Assembly (NCBI GenBank): GCA_937958265.1
Contig: CALGNX010000001.1
Location: 353,221-417,220 of the forward strand
DNA: 64,000 nt
Direction of reading: 5' to 3'
From: an uncultured Algibacter sp.
Lineage (GTDB): Bacteria; Bacteroidota; Bacteroidia; Flavobacteriales; Flavobacteriaceae
This document shows positions 18,314 through 26,599 of the stretch, piece after piece. The notes under the pieces were generated by a model, which saw nothing but the letters and a program-made list of their open reading frames with translations, had not been told where the DNA came from and searched no databases. Position 1 is the first letter of the stretch; every line of letters begins with the position of its first letter. A program made the translations under genes and the position numbers.

Positions 18314-18367
18314 ATTTTAGCCTTTATATTATTTTTAATGATATTCTCGTTAACCAAAAAAGGTTAT

Positions 18368-18820
18368 TTAGATTTTCTTCACTCTTACCGCGTTCATTCC
18401 TTTCTGTCCGCGTTCAAGCTCATAAGTAACCTTATCATTTTCCTCAATATCCTCAAGGGTTCCGCTAACATGAACAAAATATTTTTCTTGATTTACACTA
18501 TCAATTATAAAACCAAAACCTTTAGAATGATCAAAGAATGATACCTTTCCTTCTTTATTAGCTGGTTCCTCCTCTTCTCTATCTTCTTTTTTAGGGATGC
18601 CTAACTCAATACTTTCTGCTTCAACCTTCTCGCGCATTGCAGGATCCGGGGGCGTATCAGTCAAATTACCATTAAAATCTACATAAGCAAATTGAATTCC
18701 TTGTGGGTTTTCTTTAGCTTCAGCTCTACGAGCGTCTTTCTTTTTTTGCTTTTCCTCTCTCTTCTTTAAGCGTTTTTTTTCTTTTTCAATTTTGTTAAAT
18801 GTTACTTGCGATTTTGCCAT
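18368..18820 (-). CDS. Cold-shock domain protein with basic N-terminal extension
   Basis: This 150-residue protein has two parts. Residues 1-45 form a very basic lysine/arginine-rich helix (KIEKEKKRLKKREEKQKKKD), followed by an acidic linker. Residues 87-150 form a CspA-type domain: GKVSFFDHSKGFGFI contains RNP1 and KYFVHVS contains RNP2, ending in YELERGQKGMNAVRVKKI. Cold-shock domains bind single-stranded RNA and unwind structure. The extension would add nonspecific nucleic-acid or ribosome binding and is a variation common in flavobacteria. A TATCTTTG -7 element with TTA 19 nt upstream (18861-18890) lies about 40 nt before the ATG. Confidence 0.93.
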   Translation of the reverse strand: MAKSQVTFNKIEKEKKRLKKREEKQKKKDARRAEAKENPQGIQFAYVDFNGNLTDTPPDPAMREKVEAESIELGIPKKEDREEEEPANKEGKVSFFDHSKGFGFIIDSVNQEKYFVHVSGTLEDIEENDKVTYELERGQKGMNAVRVKKI

Positions 18821-18860
18821 AGTTTAAAATATGCTACTTTTTTTGTGAATTAATATACCG

Positions 18861-18890
18861 CAAAGATACGTTTTATATTTATTATCCTAA
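18861..18890 (-). promoter_or_regulatory. Promoter of the cold-shock gene
   Basis: Minus-strand TATCTTTG (complement of 18861-18868) with TTA 19 nt upstream; one mismatch to the Bacteroidota consensus. Confidence 0.55.
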
Positions 18891-19243
18891 TAATAATCAA
18901 ACTATTAATGTAAAAATACCTGCTAATAATACGAGCTAGTTAAAGGTAGAACATCAACAAATTCGTACTTAAGCCTGCGCTTTAACAGTTGAAAAAATGC
19001 TTTTTAAATTTTTAATCCATGGTTTGATTTTGTTGCTCCATAAACACAAACTAAAACTAATAATTCAATAACATATTTTAATTATAACATCTTCTATTTA
19101 TAGAATATCTTATTTAAGGGGTTTTAAGCACTTTTTTAAGCAAATTTAAAAATATGACTTAATTTATTTGATAACTCTAACCGTTTGTTAATAACTACTA
19201 CTAACATTATTGAATGAAAATTAATAATTCAAAATCAATTTTT
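18891..19243. other. Divergent intergenic region between cold-shock gene and dnaX
   Basis: No gene or strong structure seen. It holds the upstream regions of the two divergent promoters. Confidence 0.55.
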
Positions 19244-19251
19244 TAAATTTG
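19244..19251 (+). promoter_or_regulatory. -7 element of dnaX
   Basis: TAAATTTG matches TAnnTTTG and lies 47 nt before the TTG start at 19299. No TTG is found at the expected -33 distance. Confidence 0.45.
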
Positions 19252-19298
19252 TTCATAATTAGAACTGACATCTAACGGTGTTTTTAAAACTAAAGATA

Positions 19299-20384
19299 TT
19301 GGAGCACTTTGTAGTATCGGCTAGAAAATATAGGCCTCAGACATTTAAAGATGTGGTGGGGCAGCAAGCTATTACCAATACTTTAATAAATGCTATTAAA
19401 AACAATCATTTAGCACAAGCACTATTATTTACGGGCCCTAGGGGAGTTGGCAAAACAACATGCGCACGTATTTTAGCTAAAATGATTAATAGTAATGGGT
19501 CTGAAAATGAAGAAGAAGATTTTGCTTTTAATATTTTTGAATTAGATGCTGCATCGAACAATTCTGTAGACGATATTAGAAATCTTACAGATCAAGTTAG
19601 GATTCCTCCGCAGGTTGGAAAATATAAAGTGTACATTATTGATGAGGTACACATGTTATCACAGTCTGCTTTTAATGCATTTTTAAAAACATTAGAAGAA
19701 CCACCTAAACACTGTATCTTTATTTTAGCTACTACTGAAAAGCACAAAATAATACCAACTATATTATCTAGATGTCAAATATTCGATTTTAAGCGAATTA
19801 CAATAAAGGACGCTAAAGAATATTTAAAATATATAGCAAAAGAACAGACAATAATTGCTGAGGATGATGCATTGCATATTATTGCCCAAAAAGCCGATGG
19901 AGCAATGCGTGATGCGCTTTCCATTTTTGATCGTGTAGTTAGCTTTTCTGGAAAAAACTTAACCAGACAAGCGGTTACCGAAAATTTAAATGTACTTGAT
20001 TATGAAACGTATTTTACAAGTACAGACCTTATATTGGAAAATAAAATTCCAGAATTATTATTACAATTCAACCAAACTATTGCTAAGGGGTTTGATGGTC
20101 ATCATTTTATTATTGGCTTAGCATCTCATTTTAGAGACTTACTTGTTAGCCAAACTCCTAACACCATTAAATTACTAGAAGTTGGCGACCAAATCAAAGA
20201 AAAATATTTAGAGCAATCTCAAAAAGCTAGTCAAAATTTTTTAATAGAAGGTATTAGTCTGGCTAACGATTGTGATTTAAAATATAAAGCGAGTAAAAAC
20301 CAGCGACTGCTAATCGAGCTAACCTTAATGCAACTTGCGTCCATTACTCACAATGGAGAAAAAAAAAAAGTAAACACTATATAA
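19299..20384 (+). CDS. dnaX: DNA polymerase III gamma/tau, zero-frame product (gamma-like)
   Basis: DnaX is the clamp-loader ATPase of the replicase. EHFVVSARKYRPQTFKDVVG is the standard N-terminus, so the TTG at 19299 is preferred over the GTG at 19278. Walker A is GPRGVGKTT, DEVHMLSQSAFNAFLKTLEE is motif II, and LSRCQIFDF is the SRC sensor. The Cys4 zinc module is replaced by an acidic NGSENEEEDFAFNIF segment, as in other flavobacteria. In the zero frame the protein stops at 20384 after GEKKKVNTI, just past a run of 11 A (20359-20369). The remainder of the gene continues in the -1 frame (next entry), so this product would be a gamma-like short form of about 361 residues. Confidence 0.93.
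   Translation: MEHFVVSARKYRPQTFKDVVGQQAITNTLINAIKNNHLAQALLFTGPRGVGKTTCARILAKMINSNGSENEEEDFAFNIFELDAASNNSVDDIRNLTDQVRIPPQVGKYKVYIIDEVHMLSQSAFNAFLKTLEEPPKHCIFILATTEKHKIIPTILSRCQIFDFKRITIKDAKEYLKYIAKEQTIIAEDDALHIIAQKADGAMRDALSIFDRVVSFSGKNLTRQAVTENLNVLDYETYFTSTDLILENKIPELLLQFNQTIAKGFDGHHFIIGLASHFRDLLVSQTPNTIKLLEVGDQIKEKYLEQSQKASQNFLIEGISLANDCDLKYKASKNQRLLIELTLMQLASITHNGEKKKVNTI
20359..20369 (+). promoter_or_regulatory. A11 slippery site inside dnaX
   Basis: Eleven consecutive A between GG AG and GTAAAC. Reading -1 at this run joins the zero frame (ending ...GEKKK) to the downstream frame (SKHYIIPALYFK...). The known dnaX slip sites are A AAA AAG in E. coli (ribosomal) and A9 in Thermus (transcriptional slippage). 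Sequencing error in the homopolymer is the competing explanation. Confidence 0.6.
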
Positions 20385-21025
20385 TACCTGCATTATATTT
20401 TAAAAATAAAGGTAATACAACTACAGCAGTAAATTTACCCAAGAGTACAACAATAGCCCCGCCGGTAAACGATAAGCAATTAAATAATAATTTAAAAAAC
20501 GCATCTGGAGCAGTTAAAAAACAAGAACCAAATGCAACACCGAAAATTGTTTTAAACAAAAACTCTAAACGTAAATCAGGACTATCTTTATCTAGCATAC
20601 GCACTAAAAAAGAGCACATTATTAAGCAAATGGACGTTGTTGTTGATGAAGAAAATTTACCATCAGAGCCATTTTTAGATAAAGATTTTTTTACCGCTTG
20701 GCACACATTTATCGAACAGCTAAGAACAAACGGTAAACATAATTTGGCATCTATTTTAGCCATTGACACTCCTAAAATTAAAGGAAATACAATTCATTTA
20801 GAATTTCCAAATGCTACCAATAAAGTAGAAGTAGAACGCCAACAATACGACTTGTTAGCGTATATAAGAAAAACCCTAAGTAATTACGACATTAGCTTAT
20901 CTATAACCGTTAATGAAGTAATGGAAAAAAAATACGCTTACACAGATCAAGATAAATTTGACAAATTAATGGATAAAAATCCAAGTCTTGATCTGTTAAG
21001 AAAAACATTCGATTTAGATGTTTAA
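20369..21025 (+). CDS. dnaX: DNA polymerase III tau C-terminal part (-1 frame)
   Basis: The -1 frame is open from the A11 run to 21025 and encodes about 218 residues: KHYIIPALYFKNKGN at the junction, a low-complexity linker rich in N, T, K and P, then a folded domain (FTAWHTFIEQLRTNGKHNLA, HLEFPNATNKVEVERQQYDL, DKLMDKNPSLDLLRKTFDLD). This is the flavobacterial tau C-terminal domain. Joined to the zero-frame part it gives about 580 residues, a normal full-length DnaX. No separate start codon is needed, although an ATG occurs at 20630. It is the second half of one gene, not an independent one. Confidence 0.85.
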   Translation, partial: SKHYIIPALYFKNKGNTTTAVNLPKSTTIAPPVNDKQLNNNLKNASGAVKKQEPNATPKIVLNKNSKRKSGLSLSSIRTKKEHIIKQMDVVVDEENLPSEPFLDKDFFTAWHTFIEQLRTNGKHNLASILAIDTPKIKGNTIHLEFPNATNKVEVERQQYDLLAYIRKTLSNYDISLSITVNEVMEKKYAYTDQDKFDKLMDKNPSLDLLRKTFDLDV

Positions 21026-21113
21026 ATATTTAAAATTAAAGAAAACCCATTGTTGTAATTCCCATACGTTATTACATAATAGTATATTATAAACTTGCTT
21101 AAAACCATAAACT

Positions 21114-21695
21114 ATGCTAGGACTAAAATTACCTACCGACCCAAGATGGGTAAATATTGTAGAAAAAAATATTGAAGAAATACTTACAGATCACGCATTT
21201 TGTGAACAAAAAGCAACAAGTACGGCAATATCGCTAATCGTAAGTTTTCCTGAATACACAGATTTAGTCCAAGAAATGGTTGCTTTAGTAAAAGAAGAAA
21301 TTAGCCATTTTAAGATGGTACATGATATCATTATAAAACGAGGTTGGACTTTGGGTAGAGACCGACGAGATGACTATGTAATTCAGCTTTTAAAATTTTT
21401 TCCAAAAGGTGGAAGCAGAACTACCCAGCTTATTCACAGATTACTTTGTGCAGCGTTAATTGAAGCTAGAAGTTGCGAACGCTTCAGAATACTTTCTGAA
21501 GAACTTCAAGATAAAGAATTAGCAGTTTTTTATAGAAATTTAATGGTTAGCGAAGCCAATCACTACACCATGTTTCTAGGTTTTGCAAGACAATACGGCA
21601 ACAAAGAGGAAGTAGACACAAAATGGCAACAACTTTTAGAATACGAAGGCAACCTAATAAGCAACCTAGGAACTAAAGAATCTATTCATGGTTAA
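21114..21695 (+). CDS. miaE: tRNA-(ms2io6A)-hydroxylase
   Basis: MiaE is a non-haem di-iron monooxygenase that hydroxylates the isopentenyl side chain of ms2i6A37 in tRNA. The 193-residue protein has the ferritin-like four-helix pattern with iron ligands in DHAFCEQKA, VKEEISHFKMVH (E..xxH), LCAALIEARSCERF and VSEANHYTMF (E..H). The start LGLKLPTDPRW is typical. It lies 88 nt after dnaX and is followed by a strong hairpin terminator. It implies that MiaA and MiaB are encoded elsewhere in the genome. Confidence 0.95.
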   Translation: MLGLKLPTDPRWVNIVEKNIEEILTDHAFCEQKATSTAISLIVSFPEYTDLVQEMVALVKEEISHFKMVHDIIIKRGWTLGRDRRDDYVIQLLKFFPKGGSRTTQLIHRLLCAALIEARSCERFRILSEELQDKELAVFYRNLMVSEANHYTMFLGFARQYGNKEEVDTKWQQLLEYEGNLISNLGTKESIHG

Positions 21696-21770
21696 TGAAT
21701 TATTAGTTTACCACCTGTATTTATTAGTATAAAAAACATTAGTTAATGCTGTGTTTTTAAGTTAAAATAA

Positions 21771-21817
21771 AAATGCCTCGTAAAACAATTTCAATATTGA
21801 TTTTACGAGGCATTTTA
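21771..21817. terminator. Bidirectional terminator between miaE and the barrel gene
   Basis: Arms AATGCCTCGTAAAA and TTTTACGAGGCATT flank a loop of about 18 nt. It is T-rich on the plus side and serves the convergent ends of miaE and, potentially, the minus-strand gene. Confidence 0.88.
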
Positions 21818-21919
21818 ACAAAAAAAGCGATAGATTTTAAATAGATTATATTGATTAGTATGTACGATGTTTATTTATTTACAAAACACATCTTAAAACC
21901 TCAATATTTAGAAAAATTT

Positions 21920-22444
21920 CTAAATTTTCATACCAAAACCTAATTGGATAGCTCTATTTTTAGCTTCGAAAGCATTATCGTCTAAAACATCGGTTATACC
22001 ATAATGCACTCTTACATCTACAAATAACTCGCTTGTTATCATAAATTCAATACCACCAACACCAGAAGCTACAATTGCATCGAAACTATCTTCAAAACTC
22101 CATGTTTTTAAACTTACCATAGGGCCAACACCTAAAGTTAGCCTGTTCCCTAAATGTAATCGCAATAAAACAGGAAGTTGAATGTAATCTGCCCTAAATT
22201 CATCTTCTTTAGAACCTTCAGCAGAATACTGTAGCTCTGTAAGTATAGAAATTTTGTCTGATATGTTCCAATCCACAAAACCAGCAAAAAACATACCGTT
22301 TCTATCTGTATTTTCTGAAGTAGGCTCTGGATTAAATTCTAGATTGGACATGTTTACACCGGCCCTAACGCCATACGAGTTATTTTGAGAAAATGCAAAA
22401 AACGTAGTGCATAAAAATAGTAGGGAAAGTAAATAGTTTTTCAT
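21920..22444 (-). CDS. Outer-membrane beta-barrel protein (PorT-like)
   Basis: This 174-residue exported protein has an N-terminal signal peptide (MKNYLLSLLFLCTTFFAFS, cleaved about residue 19-20) followed by YGVRAGVNMSNLEF and alternating amphipathic strands (ISILTELQYSAEGS, LHLGNRLTLGVGPMV, LFVDVRVHYGITDV) ending in aromatic-rich IQLGFGMKI. This is the outer-membrane beta-barrel (PorT/OMP_b-brl) family, typically of about 8 strands. Role unknown. A TAACTTTG -7 element lies about 28 nt upstream (complement of 22472-22479). Confidence 0.88.
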   Translation of the reverse strand: MKNYLLSLLFLCTTFFAFSQNNSYGVRAGVNMSNLEFNPEPTSENTDRNGMFFAGFVDWNISDKISILTELQYSAEGSKEDEFRADYIQLPVLLRLHLGNRLTLGVGPMVSLKTWSFEDSFDAIVASGVGGIEFMITSELFVDVRVHYGITDVLDDNAFEAKNRAIQLGFGMKI

Positions 22445-22471
22445 AATGTGATTTTAAGTAGATTAAGTAAT

Positions 22472-22479
22472 CAAAGTTA
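22472..22479 (-). promoter_or_regulatory. -7 element of the barrel gene
   Basis: Minus-strand TAACTTTG matches TAnnTTTG 28 nt before the ATG. No clear -33 TTG. Confidence 0.4.
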
Positions 22480-22792
22480 CAAAAAAAATTATTAAGATTT
22501 GTTTAATCTATTAATTGAATCCTTCTATTTTTACCAAGGATTCATGTGCTTTACTAAAATACATATTTACTCACAATTACAATGTAAGGCAAAAAGCTTA
22601 AATTACCATTTTATAATTAGCATCAATACCACCAGAATATGCAAAGTTTTTAACGGTACAACTCGTTTAGAATTATTTAAACATAACGAGATAAACCCAA
22701 ACATAAAAAACTACCAAATAAAATATTTACCATAATAGATATAATAACATATTTATAATTTAACTTTTAAATATTGTTATATTATATTTATC
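22480..22792. other. Intergenic region between barrel gene and ppx
   Basis: A 78-codon open frame on the plus strand (22499-22735) has no recognisable domain and a biased lysine/asparagine composition. I see no gene here. Confidence 0.5.
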
Positions 22793-23698
22793 TTAATGCG
22801 TGTTACTTGAAACCTTATCATAATAAACACTTTTTATAATACCGTCTGCAAGTCCTATTTTAGGAACATATATGTTTTTAGCAGCACTCCATTTCATAGC
22901 TGATAGATAAATGCGCATTGCAGGAATAATAACATCTGCCCTATCTTGATTTAATGATAATTCTGTAATACGCTCTTCATAAGAATATGTTTGAAGCATA
23001 TTATAATATGAAGTCATGTAAAAAAAAGACAATGGTTTTCCTGGCGCCTTACCTGAAACTTTAAATATTTTATTAATATTTCCACCAGAACCAAGTACAT
23101 CAATCTTTTGATAAATTTTAGCGTAACTTGATATCCAATTTTGAAGTTCTTGCCAAGTTTCTTTTTTAACCATATCGTTTAGCAACCTAACAGTTCCTAT
23201 CTTGAAAGATCTTGAAACTACTTGCTTACCATGATCTATTATTGTAAACTCTGTACTTCCTCCACCTACATCAACATATAAATAAGTTTTATTAGGATCT
23301 ATATATTTATTCAAATCTGTTGCTGCTATAATTGCTGCCTCTTCTTCACCTTCAATAATGTCTATACTTATTCCGGCATGTTCAAAAACCAAATCTACTA
23401 TTTTTTTACCATTTGTAGACTCTCGCATTGCCGATGTGGCACATGCCTTATATTTTACAACCTTATGAGACTTCATAAGTAATTTAAAGGCTAACATCGT
23501 GTCTAGAATACGCTGTGTATTTTCCTTAGAAATTTTATTTTTCACAAAAACATCTGCTCCCAAGCGAATAGGAACGCGAACTAGGGAATTTTTTTTAAAT
23601 TCTACTGGTTTACCTTTTTGTTCAATAATATTCGAAATAAGTAAACGAACAGCGTTTGAACCAATATCAATAGCTGCGTATTTTTTAATTGAAAGCAT
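22793..23698 (-). CDS. ppx: Exopolyphosphatase / Ppx-GppA family
   Basis: This 301-residue ASKHA-fold phosphatase has the phosphate-1 loop AAIDIGSNAVRLLI at the start and the phosphate-2 loop YVDVGGGSTEFTI near residue 140; GEEEAAI is the catalytic glutamate region. The family hydrolyses terminal phosphates of polyphosphate or pppGpp. Adjacency to ppk1 (8 nt gap, same strand, downstream) favours polyphosphate. It lacks the extra C-terminal HD domain of long E. coli Ppx, so it is the short form common in Bacteroidota. Confidence 0.93.
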   Translation of the reverse strand: MLSIKKYAAIDIGSNAVRLLISNIIEQKGKPVEFKKNSLVRVPIRLGADVFVKNKISKENTQRILDTMLAFKLLMKSHKVVKYKACATSAMRESTNGKKIVDLVFEHAGISIDIIEGEEEAAIIAATDLNKYIDPNKTYLYVDVGGGSTEFTIIDHGKQVVSRSFKIGTVRLLNDMVKKETWQELQNWISSYAKIYQKIDVLGSGGNINKIFKVSGKAPGKPLSFFYMTSYYNMLQTYSYEERITELSLNQDRADVIIPAMRIYLSAMKWSAAKNIYVPKIGLADGIIKSVYYDKVSSNTH

Positions 23699-23706
23699 CT
23701 TAATTT

Positions 23707-25764
23707 TTATTTATTTAAATAATAGTCGTAAATGGAAAATTGTGACCTCACCCTGTCTTTGTTATTTTTTCTATATTCATTTTCTTGCGAAAAATTCAGC
23801 AATCTAGCTTTAACATTATCACTCCAACAAATATCAAATGTATCTATTATTTCTTTTTTAATTTCATTATCGTAAATAGGGCAACTTACCTCTACCCTAT
23901 TTTCAATATTACGCGTCATCCAATCGGCAGATGAAATATATAATTTTGGGTTTCCGTTATTCCCAAACATGTAAATTCTGGAGTGCTCTAAAAATTTATC
24001 GACAACACTAATTACTTCAATATTTTCGCTCATACCTTTTACACCTGGTATTAAGCAGCAAATACCCCTAACAATCATTTGTATTTTAACACCCGCTCTA
24101 CTAGCTTCATAGAGTTTATCAATCATAGGATAACTTGATATACTATTCATTTTTAACCTAATTAAGCCTTCTTTACCTTGTTTAACATTTTCAATTTCAT
24201 TGTTAATTAGTTTAAAAATAGCTCTTTTTGTATAATGCGGAGACGCTATAATATGTTTATACCTATATACCCTATAATTTGTTTCAAAAAAATTGAATAC
24301 CCTATCAACGTCTTTTAATATTTTTTTATTGGCGGTAAAAAGGGTATAATCTGTATATATTTTAGCTGTAGATTCGTTAAAATTTCCTGTACTTATAAAA
24401 CCATATCGTTTTAATTTCTTACCTTCTTCACGTTCTATTACACACATTTTACTATGCACTTTTAAGCCTGTAACACCAAAAATTAACTTTACACCTTCTT
24501 CTTGCATTTGCTGAGCGTAATTAATATTGGCTTGTTCATCAAACCTAGCGCGAAGCTCTATTGAAACCGTAACAGATTTACCATTAATAGCTGCATTTAT
24601 AAGTGAGCTAGCCACGTGAGAAATCTCGGCTAATCGATAAATTGTTATTTTTATAGTCTTTACCCCAGGGTCTAAAGCGGCTTCTCGTAGAAATTTAACA
24701 ACATAAGAGAAGGTTTGATATGGCGCATGAAGTAAATAGTCTTTTTCTGAAATTGCTTTAAACGTACTTTTTTCAAGGCTTAGGTTTTTAATAGGTAAAG
24801 CTTCTATTTTATCATATAATAAATCTTTCCGTCCTAAACTAGGAAACCCCATGTAGTCGCGTCTATTATGATAACGCCCACCCGGAATAATACTATCGGT
24901 TGCATCAATACCCATTTTAGACATTAAATACTGTAATGTTTCTTTATCTATCGTTTTATCGTAAACAAACCGGACAGGCTCTCCAACTTGTCGTGATTTT
25001 ACGCTATCGGAAATTTTTTCCATAAAGCTTTTACTTAAATCACTTTCAAAATCTAGTTCTCCATCTCTTGTAATTTTTATCATATGAGCAGAAATGGACT
25101 GGTAATCAAAAATATTAAAAATATCCTCCAAGCAATATCTTAAAACATCATCGACCATTATAATGTAACTTTTACCATTTTGTATGGGTAGCGTTACAAA
25201 ACGATCTACAGATTTTGGAATTTCAATTAAAGCAAACTGCTTTGTATTACCGGATATTAACATTCTTACAGCTAAATATGCCGCACTATCCTTTAAATTA
25301 GGTAAAACAACAGATTCATTTAATATAATAGTTACAAGCGCAGGACTTACCGTTTTAAAAAAATATTCCTTTATAAATATGCTTTGCGACTCATCAATCT
25401 CAGTTTCATCAATAATATAAATATTTTCTTTTTTTAATTTTACCTCAATTGTTTTTAAAATATCTAGACTTTCACTTTGTTGCTTTATAACAATTTTTGT
25501 AATAATTTCCAGTAATTCCTTAGCCTTTATACCTCCTAATTCGCTCTTGCCTCCTTTGCCTGCCTCAACAATGCGCTTTACAGTAGCGTATCTTACTTTA
25601 AAAAACTCATCTAAATTATTACTAAAAATACCTAAAAATCGTAAACGTTCAATTAACGGCACAGTCTCGTCCTTTGCTTCCTGTAAAACTCTTGCATTAA
25701 ATTGTAGCCAACTAATTTCTCTATTAATGTAGCTATTGTTGTTTGGTATTTCAGATTTAGTCAT
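23707..25764 (-). CDS. ppk1: Polyphosphate kinase 1
   Basis: PPK1 reversibly makes polyphosphate from ATP. The 685-residue protein starts YINREISWLQFNARVLQEA (N domain), then the head domain, and in the catalytic domains LKVHSKMCVI holds the phosphorylated histidine. TGNFNESTAKIYTDYTLFT and YISSADWMTRNIENRVEV complete the PLD-like active site. Length is normal. It is the first gene of the ppk1-ppx pair; a TATATTTG -7 element lies 25 nt upstream. The pair both makes and degrades polyphosphate, probably for phosphate storage or stress. Confidence 0.96.
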   Translation of the reverse strand: MTKSEIPNNNSYINREISWLQFNARVLQEAKDETVPLIERLRFLGIFSNNLDEFFKVRYATVKRIVEAGKGGKSELGGIKAKELLEIITKIVIKQQSESLDILKTIEVKLKKENIYIIDETEIDESQSIFIKEYFFKTVSPALVTIILNESVVLPNLKDSAAYLAVRMLISGNTKQFALIEIPKSVDRFVTLPIQNGKSYIIMVDDVLRYCLEDIFNIFDYQSISAHMIKITRDGELDFESDLSKSFMEKISDSVKSRQVGEPVRFVYDKTIDKETLQYLMSKMGIDATDSIIPGGRYHNRRDYMGFPSLGRKDLLYDKIEALPIKNLSLEKSTFKAISEKDYLLHAPYQTFSYVVKFLREAALDPGVKTIKITIYRLAEISHVASSLINAAINGKSVTVSIELRARFDEQANINYAQQMQEEGVKLIFGVTGLKVHSKMCVIEREEGKKLKRYGFISTGNFNESTAKIYTDYTLFTANKKILKDVDRVFNFFETNYRVYRYKHIIASPHYTKRAIFKLINNEIENVKQGKEGLIRLKMNSISSYPMIDKLYEASRAGVKIQMIVRGICCLIPGVKGMSENIEVISVVDKFLEHSRIYMFGNNGNPKLYISSADWMTRNIENRVEVSCPIYDNEIKKEIIDTFDICWSDNVKARLLNFSQENEYRKNNKDRVRSQFSIYDYYLNK

Positions 25765-25788
25765 TTAAGTATATTTTATTCTCTTAAA

Positions 25789-25796
25789 CAAATATA
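25789..25796 (-). promoter_or_regulatory. -7 element of the ppk1-ppx operon
   Basis: Minus-strand TATATTTG (TAnnTTTG), 25 nt before the ppk1 ATG; the -33 element is not clear. Confidence 0.45.
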
Positions 25797-26599
25797 TTCT
25801 ATTTGTTTAAAAAAATAGCCACACAAGCGCTTAAGCTCTTAAAATGTTTACTTTAATTTTTAATTAGTGTATCCATTAAAAAGGAAACTCATGCGAGTTT
25901 CGTGCAGCGAATTTGCTAAATATCGTAAAGCATCATAAGCTAAAAAAAATAATTTCTTGAGAATTCATACGGTATGAAATAAAGCCGCTTTAAAATCGTC
26001 GAAATAAAAATAATTCACTTAAGGCACACCCTTATTGTAAAGAGTAAATTAAGAAAAGTGAAAATTAATTTTAATCAGAACTAAATCACTATTACACTAT
26101 TTAAAAATTGTGCTAAATTATATTCTAAATTTACTCACAAATGGTAAGAATTTAAATACAGCTATTTACAACTATACTCAGGCATAAATACTAATATGAC
26201 AGAAAACCAACCTTACAACGAAATTATTAACCACTAGGCATTAATTTTGTACTAAAGTTAAAAAATAAATTAATTTCGATTTAGGTAAAAACCTACAGTT
26301 TATCCGAAATAATTGCGTACTAATATTTTTATAAAAAATTAGTGTTTGTTTATAAATTTAACGTAAAAAATAAATTTATAAACACCACAAAACAATAAAC
26401 AATAAGATTAATGAAATTTTATTTAAGATATGTTAAAAGAACACTTTTTAGCTTTATCGTAAACGAAATTTTTTAAATTTAAGTTTAAATCCTATTTTTC
26501 GTAAATCGAAAAAGAAATGAGCTTATATTATTAGACTGTAAGGAAACCAAATCGTTTTGAAAATTACCTAAAAGGATTCATCTGAAAATTAAATTTAAT
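25797..26599. other. Long divergent intergenic region between ppk1 and the adhesin operon
   Basis: About 800 bp with no supportable gene, repeat or RNA. It probably holds the regulatory region of the adhesin operon that starts at 26600. I find no consensus promoter that I trust. Confidence 0.5.

Noticed and set aside
20377..20769. 130-codon minus-strand frame over the dnaX frameshift region
   Set aside because: It is antisense to the -1 frame of dnaX, whose tau C-terminal domain is recognisable; there is no support for a gene on the minus strand.
22499..22735. 78-codon plus-strand frame between barrel gene and ppx
   Set aside because: No recognisable domain, skewed composition and no promoter or close neighbour; more likely chance.
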